Shown here piece after piece: positions 18,014 to 27,640 of a stretch of DNA of 64,000 nt. Within the stretch, counting starts at the first letter, position 1; each line of letters starts with the position of its first letter. A program made the translations under genes and the position numbers. Under the pieces are notes generated by a model, which saw nothing but the letters and a program-made list of their open reading frames with translations, made no database searches and was not told where the DNA came from. The stretch comes from Sphingopyxis sp. YR583 (GTDB lineage Bacteria > Pseudomonadota > Alphaproteobacteria > Sphingomonadales > Sphingomonadaceae). The DNA is taken from positions 310,001-374,000 of the forward strand of contig NZ_FNWK01000001.1 of assembly GCF_900108295.1 (NCBI RefSeq), in the 5' to 3' direction.

Positions 18014-18186
18014 GGCTGATGAGGTCGGGGTGACAACCCCTTTCCCCCTCGTTACAAACCCTTCCCGATGCAGCAGGGACTCGCGGCCTATGACGGGCAC
18101 CGCTGCAACGACATATGTGCTGAGGGGTCGCCGGCATGACTTGGGGCCGCACCGTTGGGGTGCGTGGCTGAGGGGGCGACTGACAT

Positions 18187-19833
18187 ATGAAAAAAGCATC
18201 CGACCTGTTCATCGAGTGCCTGGAGGAAGAAGGCGTCGAATATATTTTCGGCGTTCCGGGTGAAGAAAATCTCGATTTTCTCGACAGCCTGTCGCGCTCG
18301 ACCAAGATCAAGCTGATCCTGACGCGCCACGAGCAGGGCGCGGGCTTCATGGCCGCCACTTACGGGCGCCACACCGGCAAGACCGGTGTCTGCCTGGCCA
18401 CATTGGGGCCCGGCGCGACCAACTTCGTCACCGCCGCGGCCTATGCGCAGCTTGGCGGCATGCCGATGATGATGATCACCGGGCAAAAGCCGATCAAGAA
18501 ATCGAAGCAGGGACGCTTCCAGATCCTCGACGTCGTCGCGATGATGGGGCCGATCACCAAATATACGCACCAGATGGCGTCGTCGGACAATATCCCGAGC
18601 CGCGTGCGCGAGGCCTTTCGGCTTGCCGAAGAAGAAAAGCCTGGCGCGGTGCATATCGAACTGCCCGAGGACATCGCCGACGAGCATACCGACAGCCTGC
18701 CGCTGAAGCGCAGCCATAGCCGCCGACCGACCGCCGACGTCAAGTCGATCCGCGAAGCGGTAAAGGCCCTTGAGGAAGCGACCTCACCCGTCCTCGTCAT
18801 CGGCGCCGGCGCGAACCGCACGATGACCAGCCGCATGCTGCTGCAGTTCATCGAAAAGACCGGCATTCCCTTCCTGACGACACAGCTCGGCAAGGGTGTG
18901 ATCGATGAGCGGCACCCGAAATTCCTGGGTTGCGCTGCGCTGTCGGCGGGAGACTTCGTCCACCGCGCGGTCGAGGCGTCGGACTGCATCGTCAACCTCG
19001 GCCATGACGTGATCGAAAAGCCGCCCTTCTTCATGCAGCGCGGCGGGCCCACCGTGATCCATGTGTCGACCAAGACCGCCGAGGTCGATCCGGTCTATTT
19101 CCCCGACATCGAAGTGATCGGCGATATCGCCAACGCCGTGTGGCAGATGAAGGAAGACATCGTCCCCAACGGCAGCTGGAAATTCGATCACCTGCTCGCC
19201 TATCGCAAGGCCGAAGTCGAGCATACCGCACCGCTGGCGAAGGACGAGCGTTTCCCGATCTTCCCACCGCATCTGGTCCAGTCGATCCGCGACGCGATGC
19301 CGGACGACGGGATTATCTGCCTCGACAATGGCGTCTATAAGATCTGGTTCGCGCGCGGCTACACCGCCTATCGCCCGAACACGGTGCTGCTCGACAATGC
19401 GCTCGCGACGATGGGCGCCGGCCTGCCATCGGCGATGATGTCGGCGATGGTCTATCCGGGCCGCAAGGTCATGGCGATCTGCGGCGACGGCGGTTTCATG
19501 ATGAACAGCCAGGAGATGGAGACCGCGGTCCGCCTCGGCCTCAACATCACCGTGCTGATCCTCAACGACAACAGCTATGGCATGATCCGCTGGAAGCAGG
19601 CGAATATGGGCTTCAAGGATTGGGGGCTGACCTATGGCAACCCCGATTTCGTCAAATATGCCGAAAGTTATGGCGCACACGGGCACCGCGTCGAAAGCGC
19701 GGCGCACCTCAAGGAACTGCTCGCGCACACCCGCGATACGCCCGGCGTGCATCTGATCGACTGCCCGGTCGATTATTCGGAGAATGACCAGATCCTCAAT
19801 ATCGACATCAAGAAGCTGTCGAAGGAACTGTAA
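18187..19833 (+). CDS. Acetolactate synthase large-subunit-like ThDP enzyme
   Basis: This 548-residue thiamine diphosphate enzyme is of the IlvB/AlsS group. The conserved glutamate that activates the cofactor is Glu49 in RHEQGAGF, and the ThDP and magnesium motif begins with GDGG (433-436) and ends near LNDNSYG. No small subunit gene follows. That, with the aldehyde dehydrogenase partner, suggests a catabolic or substrate-divergent enzyme and not the branched-chain amino acid enzyme. A GAGGGGG stretch precedes the ATG. Confidence 0.88.
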   Translation: MKKASDLFIECLEEEGVEYIFGVPGEENLDFLDSLSRSTKIKLILTRHEQGAGFMAATYGRHTGKTGVCLATLGPGATNFVTAAAYAQLGGMPMMMITGQKPIKKSKQGRFQILDVVAMMGPITKYTHQMASSDNIPSRVREAFRLAEEEKPGAVHIELPEDIADEHTDSLPLKRSHSRRPTADVKSIREAVKALEEATSPVLVIGAGANRTMTSRMLLQFIEKTGIPFLTTQLGKGVIDERHPKFLGCAALSAGDFVHRAVEASDCIVNLGHDVIEKPPFFMQRGGPTVIHVSTKTAEVDPVYFPDIEVIGDIANAVWQMKEDIVPNGSWKFDHLLAYRKAEVEHTAPLAKDERFPIFPPHLVQSIRDAMPDDGIICLDNGVYKIWFARGYTAYRPNTVLLDNALATMGAGLPSAMMSAMVYPGRKVMAICGDGGFMMNSQEMETAVRLGLNITVLILNDNSYGMIRWKQANMGFKDWGLTYGNPDFVKYAESYGAHGHRVESAAHLKELLAHTRDTPGVHLIDCPVDYSENDQILNIDIKKLSKEL

Positions 19834-19848
19834 TCTTTGGTATCCCTA

Positions 19849-19902
19849 CCCCGGCGCGAGCCGGGGGCCTATATCCAGCACTGGTCCCGGCCGTCGCCGG
19901 GA
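19849..19902. repeat. Two REP-like palindromes between the genes
   Basis: CCCCGGC and GCCGGGG enclose a GCGA loop (19849-19866). A second hairpin, TCCCGGC and GCCGGGA with a four-base loop, lies at 19885-19902. Pairs of such hairpins resemble the dispersed intergenic repeats of sphingomonads. They could stabilise or attenuate the mRNA between the two enzyme genes. That they are repeated elsewhere in the genome cannot be seen from this window. Confidence 0.45.
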
Positions 19903-19918
19903 TACGGAGACCGGCCGT

Positions 19919-21352
19919 ATGAAACTCAAAGACGTCTATCCGCTCTATCTCAACAACAAGGCGGTTCAGCCCAACACCGACCTTGAGGTGATCGACAAGT
20001 TCACCGGCGAGGTCGCGTTTCGCACGGCGCTCGCGACCCCCGACGTCATCGACGAGGCGATCGCCGGGGCCGTGCGCGCCGCCGAGCCGATGGCGCGGCT
20101 CGCGAGTTTCGAGAAGCGCGACGTGTTGCTGCACTGCGTGACGCGCTTTCAGGAGCGGTTCGACGAACTCGCCTATGCCCTCTGCGTCGAGGCGGGCAAG
20201 CCGATCGCCGACAGCGAGGGCGAGGTTACCCGCCTGATCGACACCTTCCGTATCGCCGCCGAGGAAGCGACGCGCAACTATGGCGAGGTCCAGCCGCTCG
20301 ACATTTCGGCCCGCGCCAAGGGCTATATGGGGATGTGGAAACGCGTGCCGATCGGGCCGTGCAGCTTCATCTCGCCTTTCAACTTTCCGCTCAACCTCGC
20401 CGCGCACAAGATCGCGCCGGCGATCGCTATGGGCTGCCCGTTCGTGATGAAGCCGGCGTCGCTGACGCCATTGGGCGCGATCATCATGGGCGAGGTGCTC
20501 GCCGAATGCGATATCCTGCCCGAGGGTGCGTTCAGCATATTGCCCGCGAGCCGCGCGGGCGCCGACCTGTTCACCACCGACGAGCGCCTGAAATTGCTGA
20601 GCTTTACCGGATCGCCCGGCGTCGGCTGGGACCTGAAGGCCAAGGCGGGCAAAAAGAAGGTCGTACTCGAACTCGGCGGCAACGCCGCGGTGATCGTCGA
20701 CAAGGATGCAGACCTCGACCATGCGCTCGCGCGCATCGTCTTCGGCGGCTATTATCAGTCGGGGCAAAGCTGCATCCATGTGCAGCGTGCGATCATCCAC
20801 GCCGATATCTATGACACTTTCCGCGATATGCTCGCCGCGAAGGTCAAGACGCTGAAATCGGGCGATCCGAAACTGCGCGACACCTTCATCGGCCCGATGA
20901 TTTCAGTCAAGGAAGCGCAGCGGCTCAAGGGCTGGATCGACGATGCGGTCGCGGCCGGCGCGACCCTGCTCGCGGGCGGCGGCTGTGAAGGCAATATGCT
21001 CGACGCCGCGCTGCTCGAAAATGTCCCCGGCGACACCGATGTGGTGCGCGAGGAAGCCTTTGGTCCCGTCGTCATCCTGTCCAAATTCACCGACTGGAAC
21101 ACCGCGCTCGCCGAGGTCAACGACAGCAAGTTCGGGCTGCAGGCCGGCATCTTCACGCGCGACATCCACAAGGTGCTGGAGGCGTGGGACCATCTCGACG
21201 TCGGCGGCATCGTCGTCAACGACGTCTCCTCCTACCGCGTCGACAATATGCCCTATGGCGGCGTGAAGGACAGCGGGCTCGGTCGCGAAGGCGTGCGCTT
21301 CGCGATGGAGGATATGAGCGAAATCAGGAATTTGGTGATCCGCCGCCTTTGA
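19919..21352 (+). CDS. NAD(P)-dependent aldehyde dehydrogenase
   Basis: This 477-residue aldehyde dehydrogenase superfamily enzyme has its catalytic cysteine at 285 (GQSCIH) and general-base glutamate at 251 (LELGGN). The cofactor loop is near FTGSPGVGWD. The C-terminal block VDNMPYGGVKDSGLGREG is typical. It resembles the succinate-semialdehyde/lactaldehyde-like group. It follows the acetolactate-synthase-like gene by 85 nt on the same strand and may act on the product of that enzyme. The ATG at 19919 is chosen because the upstream part of the frame consists of hairpins. Confidence 0.9.
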   Translation: MKLKDVYPLYLNNKAVQPNTDLEVIDKFTGEVAFRTALATPDVIDEAIAGAVRAAEPMARLASFEKRDVLLHCVTRFQERFDELAYALCVEAGKPIADSEGEVTRLIDTFRIAAEEATRNYGEVQPLDISARAKGYMGMWKRVPIGPCSFISPFNFPLNLAAHKIAPAIAMGCPFVMKPASLTPLGAIIMGEVLAECDILPEGAFSILPASRAGADLFTTDERLKLLSFTGSPGVGWDLKAKAGKKKVVLELGGNAAVIVDKDADLDHALARIVFGGYYQSGQSCIHVQRAIIHADIYDTFRDMLAAKVKTLKSGDPKLRDTFIGPMISVKEAQRLKGWIDDAVAAGATLLAGGGCEGNMLDAALLENVPGDTDVVREEAFGPVVILSKFTDWNTALAEVNDSKFGLQAGIFTRDIHKVLEAWDHLDVGGIVVNDVSSYRVDNMPYGGVKDSGLGREGVRFAMEDMSEIRNLVIRRL

Positions 21353-21471
21353 ACGGCGGCGTAACCGAAACGCCGCAAAAACGTCGCTGAACTGTCGCGG
21401 CTTCGAATCGCAGGATGTAACAATTGTCGTGTCTACGCCGGGGGCAGCAAAGGCTGCCTTCGGAGTGTGAC

Positions 21472-22353
21472 ATGGCCTCGATTTCGACCCTGCCGATCCC
21501 TGCCCGTTTTCCCGACCCCTTCACCACCGATCCGCATGTGCCCGAACGACTGATCGGCGAACGGCGGAGCTATCGCACAGTGTGGGTCAGCGATATCCAT
21601 CTTGGCACGCGCGGATGCAACGCCGGGATGCTGATCGACTTTTTCGACCATGTCGATTGCGAGACGCTGTACCTCGTCGGCGACATCATTGACGGCTGGC
21701 GGCTCAAGAAGCGCCACTTCTGGCCGCCCGAACATAATGATGTCGTCTGGCGTGTGCTAAAGCGCGCGAAGCGCGGCACGCGCGTCGTCTATGTCCCCGG
21801 CAACCATGACGAAATGTGCAAGCCGTTCGACGGCTTCGATTTCGGCGGGGTCGAAATCCGGCGCGAGGCGATCCACGAAACTGCCGATGGTCGCAGGTTG
21901 CTGGTTGTGCATGGCGACGAGTTCGATGCGGTGATGCTCGCGCACCGCTGGCTCGCCTTCGTCGGCGATGCCGCCTACACCGCGCTGATGAAGTGCAATG
22001 TGGTCGTGAACCGCATCCGCAGCGCCTTCGGCCTGCCCTATTGGTCGCTGTCGATGGTCGCCAAGCACAAGGTCAAGAACGCGGTCCAGTTCATCGGCCG
22101 TTATGAGGAAGTCGTCGCGCACGCCGCCCGCTCTCGCGGGGTCGATGGCGTGGTGTGCGGCCACATCCACAGCGCCGAGATGCGCGAGATCGAAGGCACC
22201 GAATATTATAACGACGGTGACTGGGTCGAAGGCTGCACCGCGCTGGTCGAGCATCATGATGGCACGATGGAAATCCTCCACTGGGCCGAGGAAGTCGCCA
22301 GCCGCGCTGCTCCCACGCCACTCAAACTCCCGGCCCCGGCGCGGGCGGCATGA
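21472..22353 (+). CDS. Metallophosphatase, UDP-2,3-diacylglucosamine diphosphatase-like
   Basis: This 293-residue calcineurin-like phosphoesterase has the five metal motifs: DIHLG (Asp41, His43), GDIID (Asp71), GNHDE (111-114), the VVHGDEFD block and CGHIHSAE. It is related to LpxH/LpxI-type enzymes of lipid A synthesis. Many alphaproteobacteria carry this longer form next to a glycosyltransferase. The ATG at 21472 is preceded by GGAGTGTGAC. It overlaps the next gene by 4 nt (ATGA), so the pair is coupled. Confidence 0.85.
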   Translation: MASISTLPIPARFPDPFTTDPHVPERLIGERRSYRTVWVSDIHLGTRGCNAGMLIDFFDHVDCETLYLVGDIIDGWRLKKRHFWPPEHNDVVWRVLKRAKRGTRVVYVPGNHDEMCKPFDGFDFGGVEIRREAIHETADGRRLLVVHGDEFDAVMLAHRWLAFVGDAAYTALMKCNVVVNRIRSAFGLPYWSLSMVAKHKVKNAVQFIGRYEEVVAHAARSRGVDGVVCGHIHSAEMREIEGTEYYNDGDWVEGCTALVEHHDGTMEILHWAEEVASRAAPTPLKLPAPARAA

Positions 22354-23399
22354 GAATCCTCATCGTCACCGACGCGTGGGAGCCGCAGGTCAACGGCGTC
22401 GTCCGCACGCTGCAGGCGACGATCGGGGAACTGCGCACCTCGGGGCATGAGGTCGGGGTCATCTCCCCCGACCTGTTCCGTTCGCTCCCCTGCCCCTCCT
22501 ATCCCGAAATCCGGCTCGCACTGGCGGGCCGGCGCAAGGTCGGACGCCGTATCCGCGCCTTTGCGCCGCAGGCGATCCATATCTCGACCGAAGGGCCGCT
22601 CGGCATGGCGGCGCGGCGCTGGTGTCTCGACAACGGCTTTCCCTTCACCACCGCCTATCACACGCGCTTTCCCGAATATGTCGCGGCGCGGCTGCCGGTT
22701 TCGCCGGCTTTCGTGTGGCGCTTCATCCGCTGGTTCCATCGCCCTGCTCGCCATATCATGGTCGCGACGCGCAGCCTGGCGCGTGAACTCGCCGAACAGG
22801 GCCTCTCGCAGACGATGATGTGGGAACGCGGGGTCGACCATGACCTGTTCCGTACCGATCATGCGCCGCATCCGGCCTATGCGGGCCTCGCGCGGCCGAT
22901 CCAGCTTTATGTCGGCCGCGTCGCCGTCGAGAAGAATATCGGCGCATTCCTCGATAGCGATCGTCCGGGCACAAAGGTCATCGTCGGCGAGGGGCCCGCG
23001 CTGGACGAACTGAAGGCGCGACATCCCGATGCGATATTTCTCGGCAAGCTGGGCGGCGAAGCGCTGGCCGCGGCTTATGCCGGTGCCGATGTCTTCGTCT
23101 TTCCGAGCCGCACCGACACATTCGGCCTCGTCGTCATCGAGGCGATGAGCTGCGGAACGCCAGTGGCCGCCTATCCGGTACCGGGACCGGGCGATATCGT
23201 GCGCGATGGCGCTGGGGCACTCGACGAAGATCTAGGCCGCGCGATCGATGCCGCGCTCGCCTGCAACCGCGCCGACGCCCACGCGCTGGGCGCGCGGTAC
23301 AGCTGGGCGAGCTGCACCGCGCAGTTCATCAAGGCGCTGACGTTCGTGCCATCGGAACCGCCGCGCGAAACCATCGCCGTCGCGCGCGCCGCGGCCTAG
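22350..23399 (+). CDS. Glycosyltransferase family 4 (GT-B)
   Basis: This 349-residue protein has the N-terminal VTDAWEPQVNGVVRTLQ and the GT4 domain with YVGRVAVEKNI, then the donor-site FPSRTDTFGLVVIEAMSCG. It resembles alphaproteobacterial mannosyl- or glucosyl-transferases that modify membrane diacylglycerol or phosphatidylinositol-like lipids. The coupled metallophosphatase suggests a lipid or sugar-phosphate substrate, which is an inference. Its 3' end overlaps the TonB receptor gene by 4 nt, convergently. Confidence 0.88.
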   Translation: MRILIVTDAWEPQVNGVVRTLQATIGELRTSGHEVGVISPDLFRSLPCPSYPEIRLALAGRRKVGRRIRAFAPQAIHISTEGPLGMAARRWCLDNGFPFTTAYHTRFPEYVAARLPVSPAFVWRFIRWFHRPARHIMVATRSLARELAEQGLSQTMMWERGVDHDLFRTDHAPHPAYAGLARPIQLYVGRVAVEKNIGAFLDSDRPGTKVIVGEGPALDELKARHPDAIFLGKLGGEALAAAYAGADVFVFPSRTDTFGLVVIEAMSCGTPVAAYPVPGPGDIVRDGAGALDEDLGRAIDAALACNRADAHALGARYSWASCTAQFIKALTFVPSEPPRETIAVARAAA

Positions 23400-25846
23400 A
23401 AGGTCTTGCGCCACTCCAGCTCGATATAACGGCCCAAGGGGTCGATATAGCCGGGCTGGTAGTTCAGCGGCACGCGGCCGTTCGCATCGGTGATCTTGCG
23501 CTGCGCGTCGAAGATATTGTCGACCGCGAGGCGTAGGCGCGACCCCTTCAGGAACGGCAGTTTTTCGGTCAGCTTCGGCTTCTGGCCGAGGTCGACAAAG
23601 AAGCGCAGGTTGAAGGTCGCAAGATCGCCGAATTTCAAATCGCCCGCGCTGCCGCCCGTTACCGTGCTGCCGCTGTCATATTTGGCGCTGAGCCGGACGC
23701 CCATCCCCTTGTTGAACAAACCGCCGTCAAGTTCGAACAGGTGACGGTTGCTGCCGCCACCGCTGCCCGTCGCCGAGCCGTCGAGCAGGTCGAGTTCGGG
23801 AACGCCCGGGCGGATCAGCACCGTGTCGGTCAGCTTGATCGTGTGATAGAGCGAAACCTGCCAGCGCCCACCTTGCGGTCCGCCGAACATGCCGCCGGGA
23901 CCGCCCGGTCCACGCCCGCCCATGCGCGGACCGCCTCCACCGCGTTGGCCGCCCACCCTCGGGCCACCGCCGCCTTCGCGCGCACCCGCACCGTCGGGGC
24001 GTCCGCCACCGGGACCACCCGCACCGGGGCCGCGCTGTTGCTGCTGGCCGAAACTCTTGCCGAAGTTCAGGCCCCAGCGGATCTGCGAATTTTCGGATCG
24101 GTCGAAATTCACCGGGCGTTGGTCGATCGCAAGCAGGACGCCATTAGCGTCGCGCGTAACGCGGTCGGGGAAAGCCGCCTCGATCTCGGGCGTCAGCAGC
24201 GGCAGGCTGTTCGCCGTGTCATAGCTTTTGTTGCGGTTGTAGTTGATCGAGAAATTGAGGCCCTCGACCATCGGCGGCGACCAATTGAGCCCGAGCTTCA
24301 GGTCGCGACGCTGCTCTGCGAGCAGGAAGGGATTGCCGCCCGTCGTCGTCGTGATCTGAACCGTCTGTCCGGTCGCAAAATCATAATAGGTGACCGCGGG
24401 GGTGACCAGCGGGGCCGCGCCGAGTTGCTGGATACCCGGCGCCGCTTCGTCCTGATTGAAGCTCGCGATCAGCGAGAGATTGTCGGTCACGCCCCAGTTG
24501 AGATTCGCACCCCAGCTCTTCAGCGCCTGGAAATCGCTGGGGTTCTGAACCTGGCCGCTCAGCGTCAGCGAGACGCGGCCGATGTTGCCGACCTCATATT
24601 CAGGGTCGAGCAGCGGCACGGTCAGCGAGCCGAACACGCTTGGCAGGTCACGCGCGAGGTCAGTCGTCGTGATCCCGTTCGCATTGTCCGAGCGGCTGTC
24701 GAAGCGCAGCCCCGAATAGCTTCCCGTCAAGGACAGCCGGATCGGGCCCGCCCAGCCGTCAGTCACGGTGCCCGACAGATTGGCATTGCCGCCAAAGGTT
24801 TGCTGGCTGCTTTCGAACCGGTCGCGCGTTCCGCTGATGCGATCGGTATAGGTCAACTGGTCGGCGTCGGCATAATTGCCCGAGACCGACCAACGCCAGT
24901 CGCCGAGCATCCCGTTGACGCTGGCGGTCGAGGTGAGGTTGCGGGCGCGGCTGTCGCGTTCAAGCGGGTCGTCGACACCACCGACGCCGGGGCCAAGGAG
25001 CGAAAGCGTGTCCGTCTGGTCCCAGCGCACATTGACCGAGGCGTCGGTCGTCTTGTTCAGGCTGCGCTGGACCGTCGCGTCGATGGAATATTCGTCCGAT
25101 GCACCGAGCAGGCTGCGCGCCGGCGCTTCGGCCGCTTGCGCCGGATCGTCATAGTCGAGGTTCCGCTCGCTTTCGAGCAGCATCGACTTATGCTCCCAGC
25201 CGGCGTTCACATTGAGGCGACCATTCTCGCCGATCGCAAGGAAACTCGGCTGGAGTTCGCTCTGGAAACGCCCGCGCTGCGTCGGGATACCGCCCTCGCC
25301 CTCGATCGCAATCTGACGAAAATTGGGCTTGAGCACCATGTTGACGACGCGCTCATCGGCCGAATAGCCATATTGCAGCGCGACCTCTTCAGGAAATACC
25401 TCGACCTTGGCGATCGCTTCGGGCGGCAGGTTGCGGACCTCTCCAAAGCCGCCGATCCGGCGGCCGTTGACGAGGATGATCGGCCGCCCGCCGCCGCGTC
25501 CGCGGCCCGAACGCGTCTGCGGCGCGAGCGCATCGAGAAGTTCGGCGACATTCGACACGCCGTAGCTCGCGATCGCCGCCTCATCGAGTTCGGCCTCGGC
25601 CTTGATGTCGGTGTCGAGCTGGCCCGCGAGACGCGGCGCGGTAACGACAATCTCGTCCTCGCTATAGTCGTCATAAGCGTCCTCGATCGTCTCGGGCGCG
25701 GCAACGACCGGTTCGGCGGGCTGTTCGGCCACCGCCGCCGCGGCGAGCGGCGCGATCGGGGCTTGCGCCACTGCCGGCAACGCGCACGAAGCGCCGGCCG
25801 CCAGCAAAGCGGCGCGCACGGAAATGGCAAGACGGACGTTATTCAT
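23396..25846 (-). CDS. TonB-dependent outer membrane receptor
   Basis: This 816-residue protein has a signal peptide (AAGASCALPAVAQA end), a plug domain and a 22-strand barrel ending in a conserved aromatic residue (EWRKTF). In the plug, VNGRRIGGF and VEVFPEEVALQYG mark the conserved core. An odd feature is a glycine-, proline- and arginine-rich stretch near residues 600-657 (23874-24049), with GGPGG and GGGGPR repeats. It probably forms a long external loop or a flexible tether. The cargo is unknown, as no transport genes are adjacent. Confidence 0.88.
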   Translation of the reverse strand: MNNVRLAISVRAALLAAGASCALPAVAQAPIAPLAAAAVAEQPAEPVVAAPETIEDAYDDYSEDEIVVTAPRLAGQLDTDIKAEAELDEAAIASYGVSNVAELLDALAPQTRSGRGRGGGRPIILVNGRRIGGFGEVRNLPPEAIAKVEVFPEEVALQYGYSADERVVNMVLKPNFRQIAIEGEGGIPTQRGRFQSELQPSFLAIGENGRLNVNAGWEHKSMLLESERNLDYDDPAQAAEAPARSLLGASDEYSIDATVQRSLNKTTDASVNVRWDQTDTLSLLGPGVGGVDDPLERDSRARNLTSTASVNGMLGDWRWSVSGNYADADQLTYTDRISGTRDRFESSQQTFGGNANLSGTVTDGWAGPIRLSLTGSYSGLRFDSRSDNANGITTTDLARDLPSVFGSLTVPLLDPEYEVGNIGRVSLTLSGQVQNPSDFQALKSWGANLNWGVTDNLSLIASFNQDEAAPGIQQLGAAPLVTPAVTYYDFATGQTVQITTTTGGNPFLLAEQRRDLKLGLNWSPPMVEGLNFSINYNRNKSYDTANSLPLLTPEIEAAFPDRVTRDANGVLLAIDQRPVNFDRSENSQIRWGLNFGKSFGQQQQRGPGAGGPGGGRPDGAGAREGGGGPRVGGQRGGGGPRMGGRGPGGPGGMFGGPQGGRWQVSLYHTIKLTDTVLIRPGVPELDLLDGSATGSGGGSNRHLFELDGGLFNKGMGVRLSAKYDSGSTVTGGSAGDLKFGDLATFNLRFFVDLGQKPKLTEKLPFLKGSRLRLAVDNIFDAQRKITDANGRVPLNYQPGYIDPLGRYIELEWRKTF

Positions 25847-25950
25847 GGGAGAGCCTTTTTGTTTCTTTTCTATCTTCGTTTTTTCTTGGCATGATGGGTC
25901 TTAACGCCCGCTGACACCGCCCTTTGTTGGCGGTTCATTTATGTGGCAAT

Positions 25951-25979
25951 TGTCGCAACAATGTGTCGCATCTGTCGCA
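25951..25979. promoter_or_regulatory. Three TGTCGCA repeats between divergent genes
   Basis: TGTCGCA occurs at 25951, 25964 and 25973 on the plus strand, in the 207-base gap between the TonB receptor gene and guaA. The first copy is part of an inverted TTGTCGCAACAA. The spacing of 13 and 9 bases is not fully regular. They could be operator sites for the receptor, which starts about 105 nt to the left. The binding protein is not known. Confidence 0.35.
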
Positions 25980-26053
25980 GTTCCTACCAACTTCCCACCA
26001 ACTGCCGATATCGACCGCTGGACAGCATGGGCCTTCGCCCTTATCGGCCAGCC

Positions 26054-27640
26054 ATGCCGACTCCAGACTCTTCCGCCGCCCCTGAATCGATCCTGATCAT
26101 CGACTTCGGGTCGCAGGTCACCCAGCTCATCGCCCGCCGCGTTCGCGAGGCCGGGGTGTACAGCGAGATCGTCCCGTTCAGCGCCGCCGAAGCCGCGCTG
26201 GGACGCATGCAGCCCAAAGGGGTGATCCTGTCGGGCTCCCCCGCGTCAGTCCCCGCGGACGGCAGCCCGCGCGCGCCGCAGTCGGTGTTCGACAGCGGCC
26301 TCCCTATCCTCGGCATCTGTTACGGCCAGCAGGTGATGAGCCAGCAGCTTGGCGGCCAGGTCGAACCGGGCGGCGTCGACGGCGAACGTGACGGCGAATT
26401 CGGCCGAGCCTTTCTGACCGTGACCGAACCCTGCGTGCTTTTCGACGGTCTGTGGGAAGTCGGCGAACGCCATCAGGTCTGGATGAGCCACGGCGATCGC
26501 GTGACGCAATTCGCTCCCGGTTTCCGCATCGTCGCGATCAGCGACGGCGCGCCCTTCGCGCTGATCGCCGACGACGAGCGCCGCTATTACGGCACGCAGT
26601 TCCACCCCGAGGTCGTGCACACCCCCGACGGCGCGAAGCTGATCGCCAATTTCGTGCGCCACGTTTGCGGCTGCAGCGGCGACTGGACGATGGCCGAATT
26701 CCGCGCGACGAAAATCGCCGAAATCCGCGCACAGGTCGGCGATCAGCGCGTGCTCTGCGGCCTGTCGGGCGGCGTCGACAGCGCGGTCGCCGCAGTGCTG
26801 ATCCATGAAGCAATCGGTGAACAGCTGACCTGCGTCTTCGTCGATCATGGTCTGCTGCGCATGAACGAGCGCGAGCAGGTCGAACGGCTGTTCCGCGACC
26901 ATTACAACATCCCGCTCGTCGTCGTCGACGCCGAGGAGCGCTTCATGGGCGGCCTTGCCGGCGTCACCGACCCCGAAAAGAAGCGCAAGTTCATCGGCGC
27001 CGAATTCATCAACGTGTTCGAGGAAGAAGCGAAGAAGATCGGCGGCGCCGACTTCCTCGCGCAGGGCACGCTCTATCCCGACGTGATCGAAAGCGTGTCC
27101 TTCACTGGCGGGCCGAGCGTCACGATCAAGAGCCACCACAATGTCGGCGGCCTGCCCGAACGCATGAACATGAAGCTCGTCGAGCCCTTACGCGAATTGT
27201 TCAAGGACGAAGTCCGCCTGCTCGGCAAGGAGCTTGGCCTCCCGGACATTTTCGTCGGCCGCCATCCCTTCCCCGGCCCCGGCCTCGCGATCCGCATTCC
27301 CGGCGAAGTGTCGAAGGATCGCTGTGACATTTTGCGCAAGGCCGATGCCGTCTATCTCGACGAGATCCGCAATGCGGGCCTTTACGACGCGATCTGGCAG
27401 GCGTTCGCCGTGCTGCTTCCCGTCAAGACCGTCGGCGTGATGGGCGACGGCCGCACCTACGACCATGTCTGCGCGCTGCGCGCTGTGACCTCGACCGACG
27501 GCATGACCGCCGACATCTACCCCTTCGACGCGAGCTTCCTCAGCCGCTGCGCAACGCGCATCATCAACGAGGTGCAGGGCATCAACCGCGTGGTTTATGA
27601 CTATACGTCGAAACCACCGGGCACGATCGAGTGGGAATAG
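26054..27640 (+). CDS. guaA: GMP synthase (glutamine-hydrolysing)
   Basis: This 528-residue enzyme turns XMP into GMP with glutamine and ATP. The glutaminase domain has the nucleophile Cys89 in GICYGQQ and a QFHPE block. The ATP pyrophosphatase P-loop is SGGVDS (238-243), and the GuaA dimerisation domain ends with KPPGTIEWE. The ATG at 26054 is chosen because the longer frame upstream is not conserved-looking. The 3' end is a known hotspot for integration of genomic islands in several bacteria, and an AT-rich stretch starts right after it here. Confidence 0.97.
   Translation: MPTPDSSAAPESILIIDFGSQVTQLIARRVREAGVYSEIVPFSAAEAALGRMQPKGVILSGSPASVPADGSPRAPQSVFDSGLPILGICYGQQVMSQQLGGQVEPGGVDGERDGEFGRAFLTVTEPCVLFDGLWEVGERHQVWMSHGDRVTQFAPGFRIVAISDGAPFALIADDERRYYGTQFHPEVVHTPDGAKLIANFVRHVCGCSGDWTMAEFRATKIAEIRAQVGDQRVLCGLSGGVDSAVAAVLIHEAIGEQLTCVFVDHGLLRMNEREQVERLFRDHYNIPLVVVDAEERFMGGLAGVTDPEKKRKFIGAEFINVFEEEAKKIGGADFLAQGTLYPDVIESVSFTGGPSVTIKSHHNVGGLPERMNMKLVEPLRELFKDEVRLLGKELGLPDIFVGRHPFPGPGLAIRIPGEVSKDRCDILRKADAVYLDEIRNAGLYDAIWQAFAVLLPVKTVGVMGDGRTYDHVCALRAVTSTDGMTADIYPFDASFLSRCATRIINEVQGINRVVYDYTSKPPGTIEWE

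Noticed and set aside
18014..18186. GGGGT/ACCCC hairpin as cobT terminator
   Set aside because: The stem is 5 bp with only three T residues after it, which is too weak to call.
23741..25894. A 717-codon open frame on the plus strand over the TonB receptor gene
   Set aside because: It is an antisense shadow of the receptor gene in GC-rich DNA; the composition is Arg/Ala rich without any domain.
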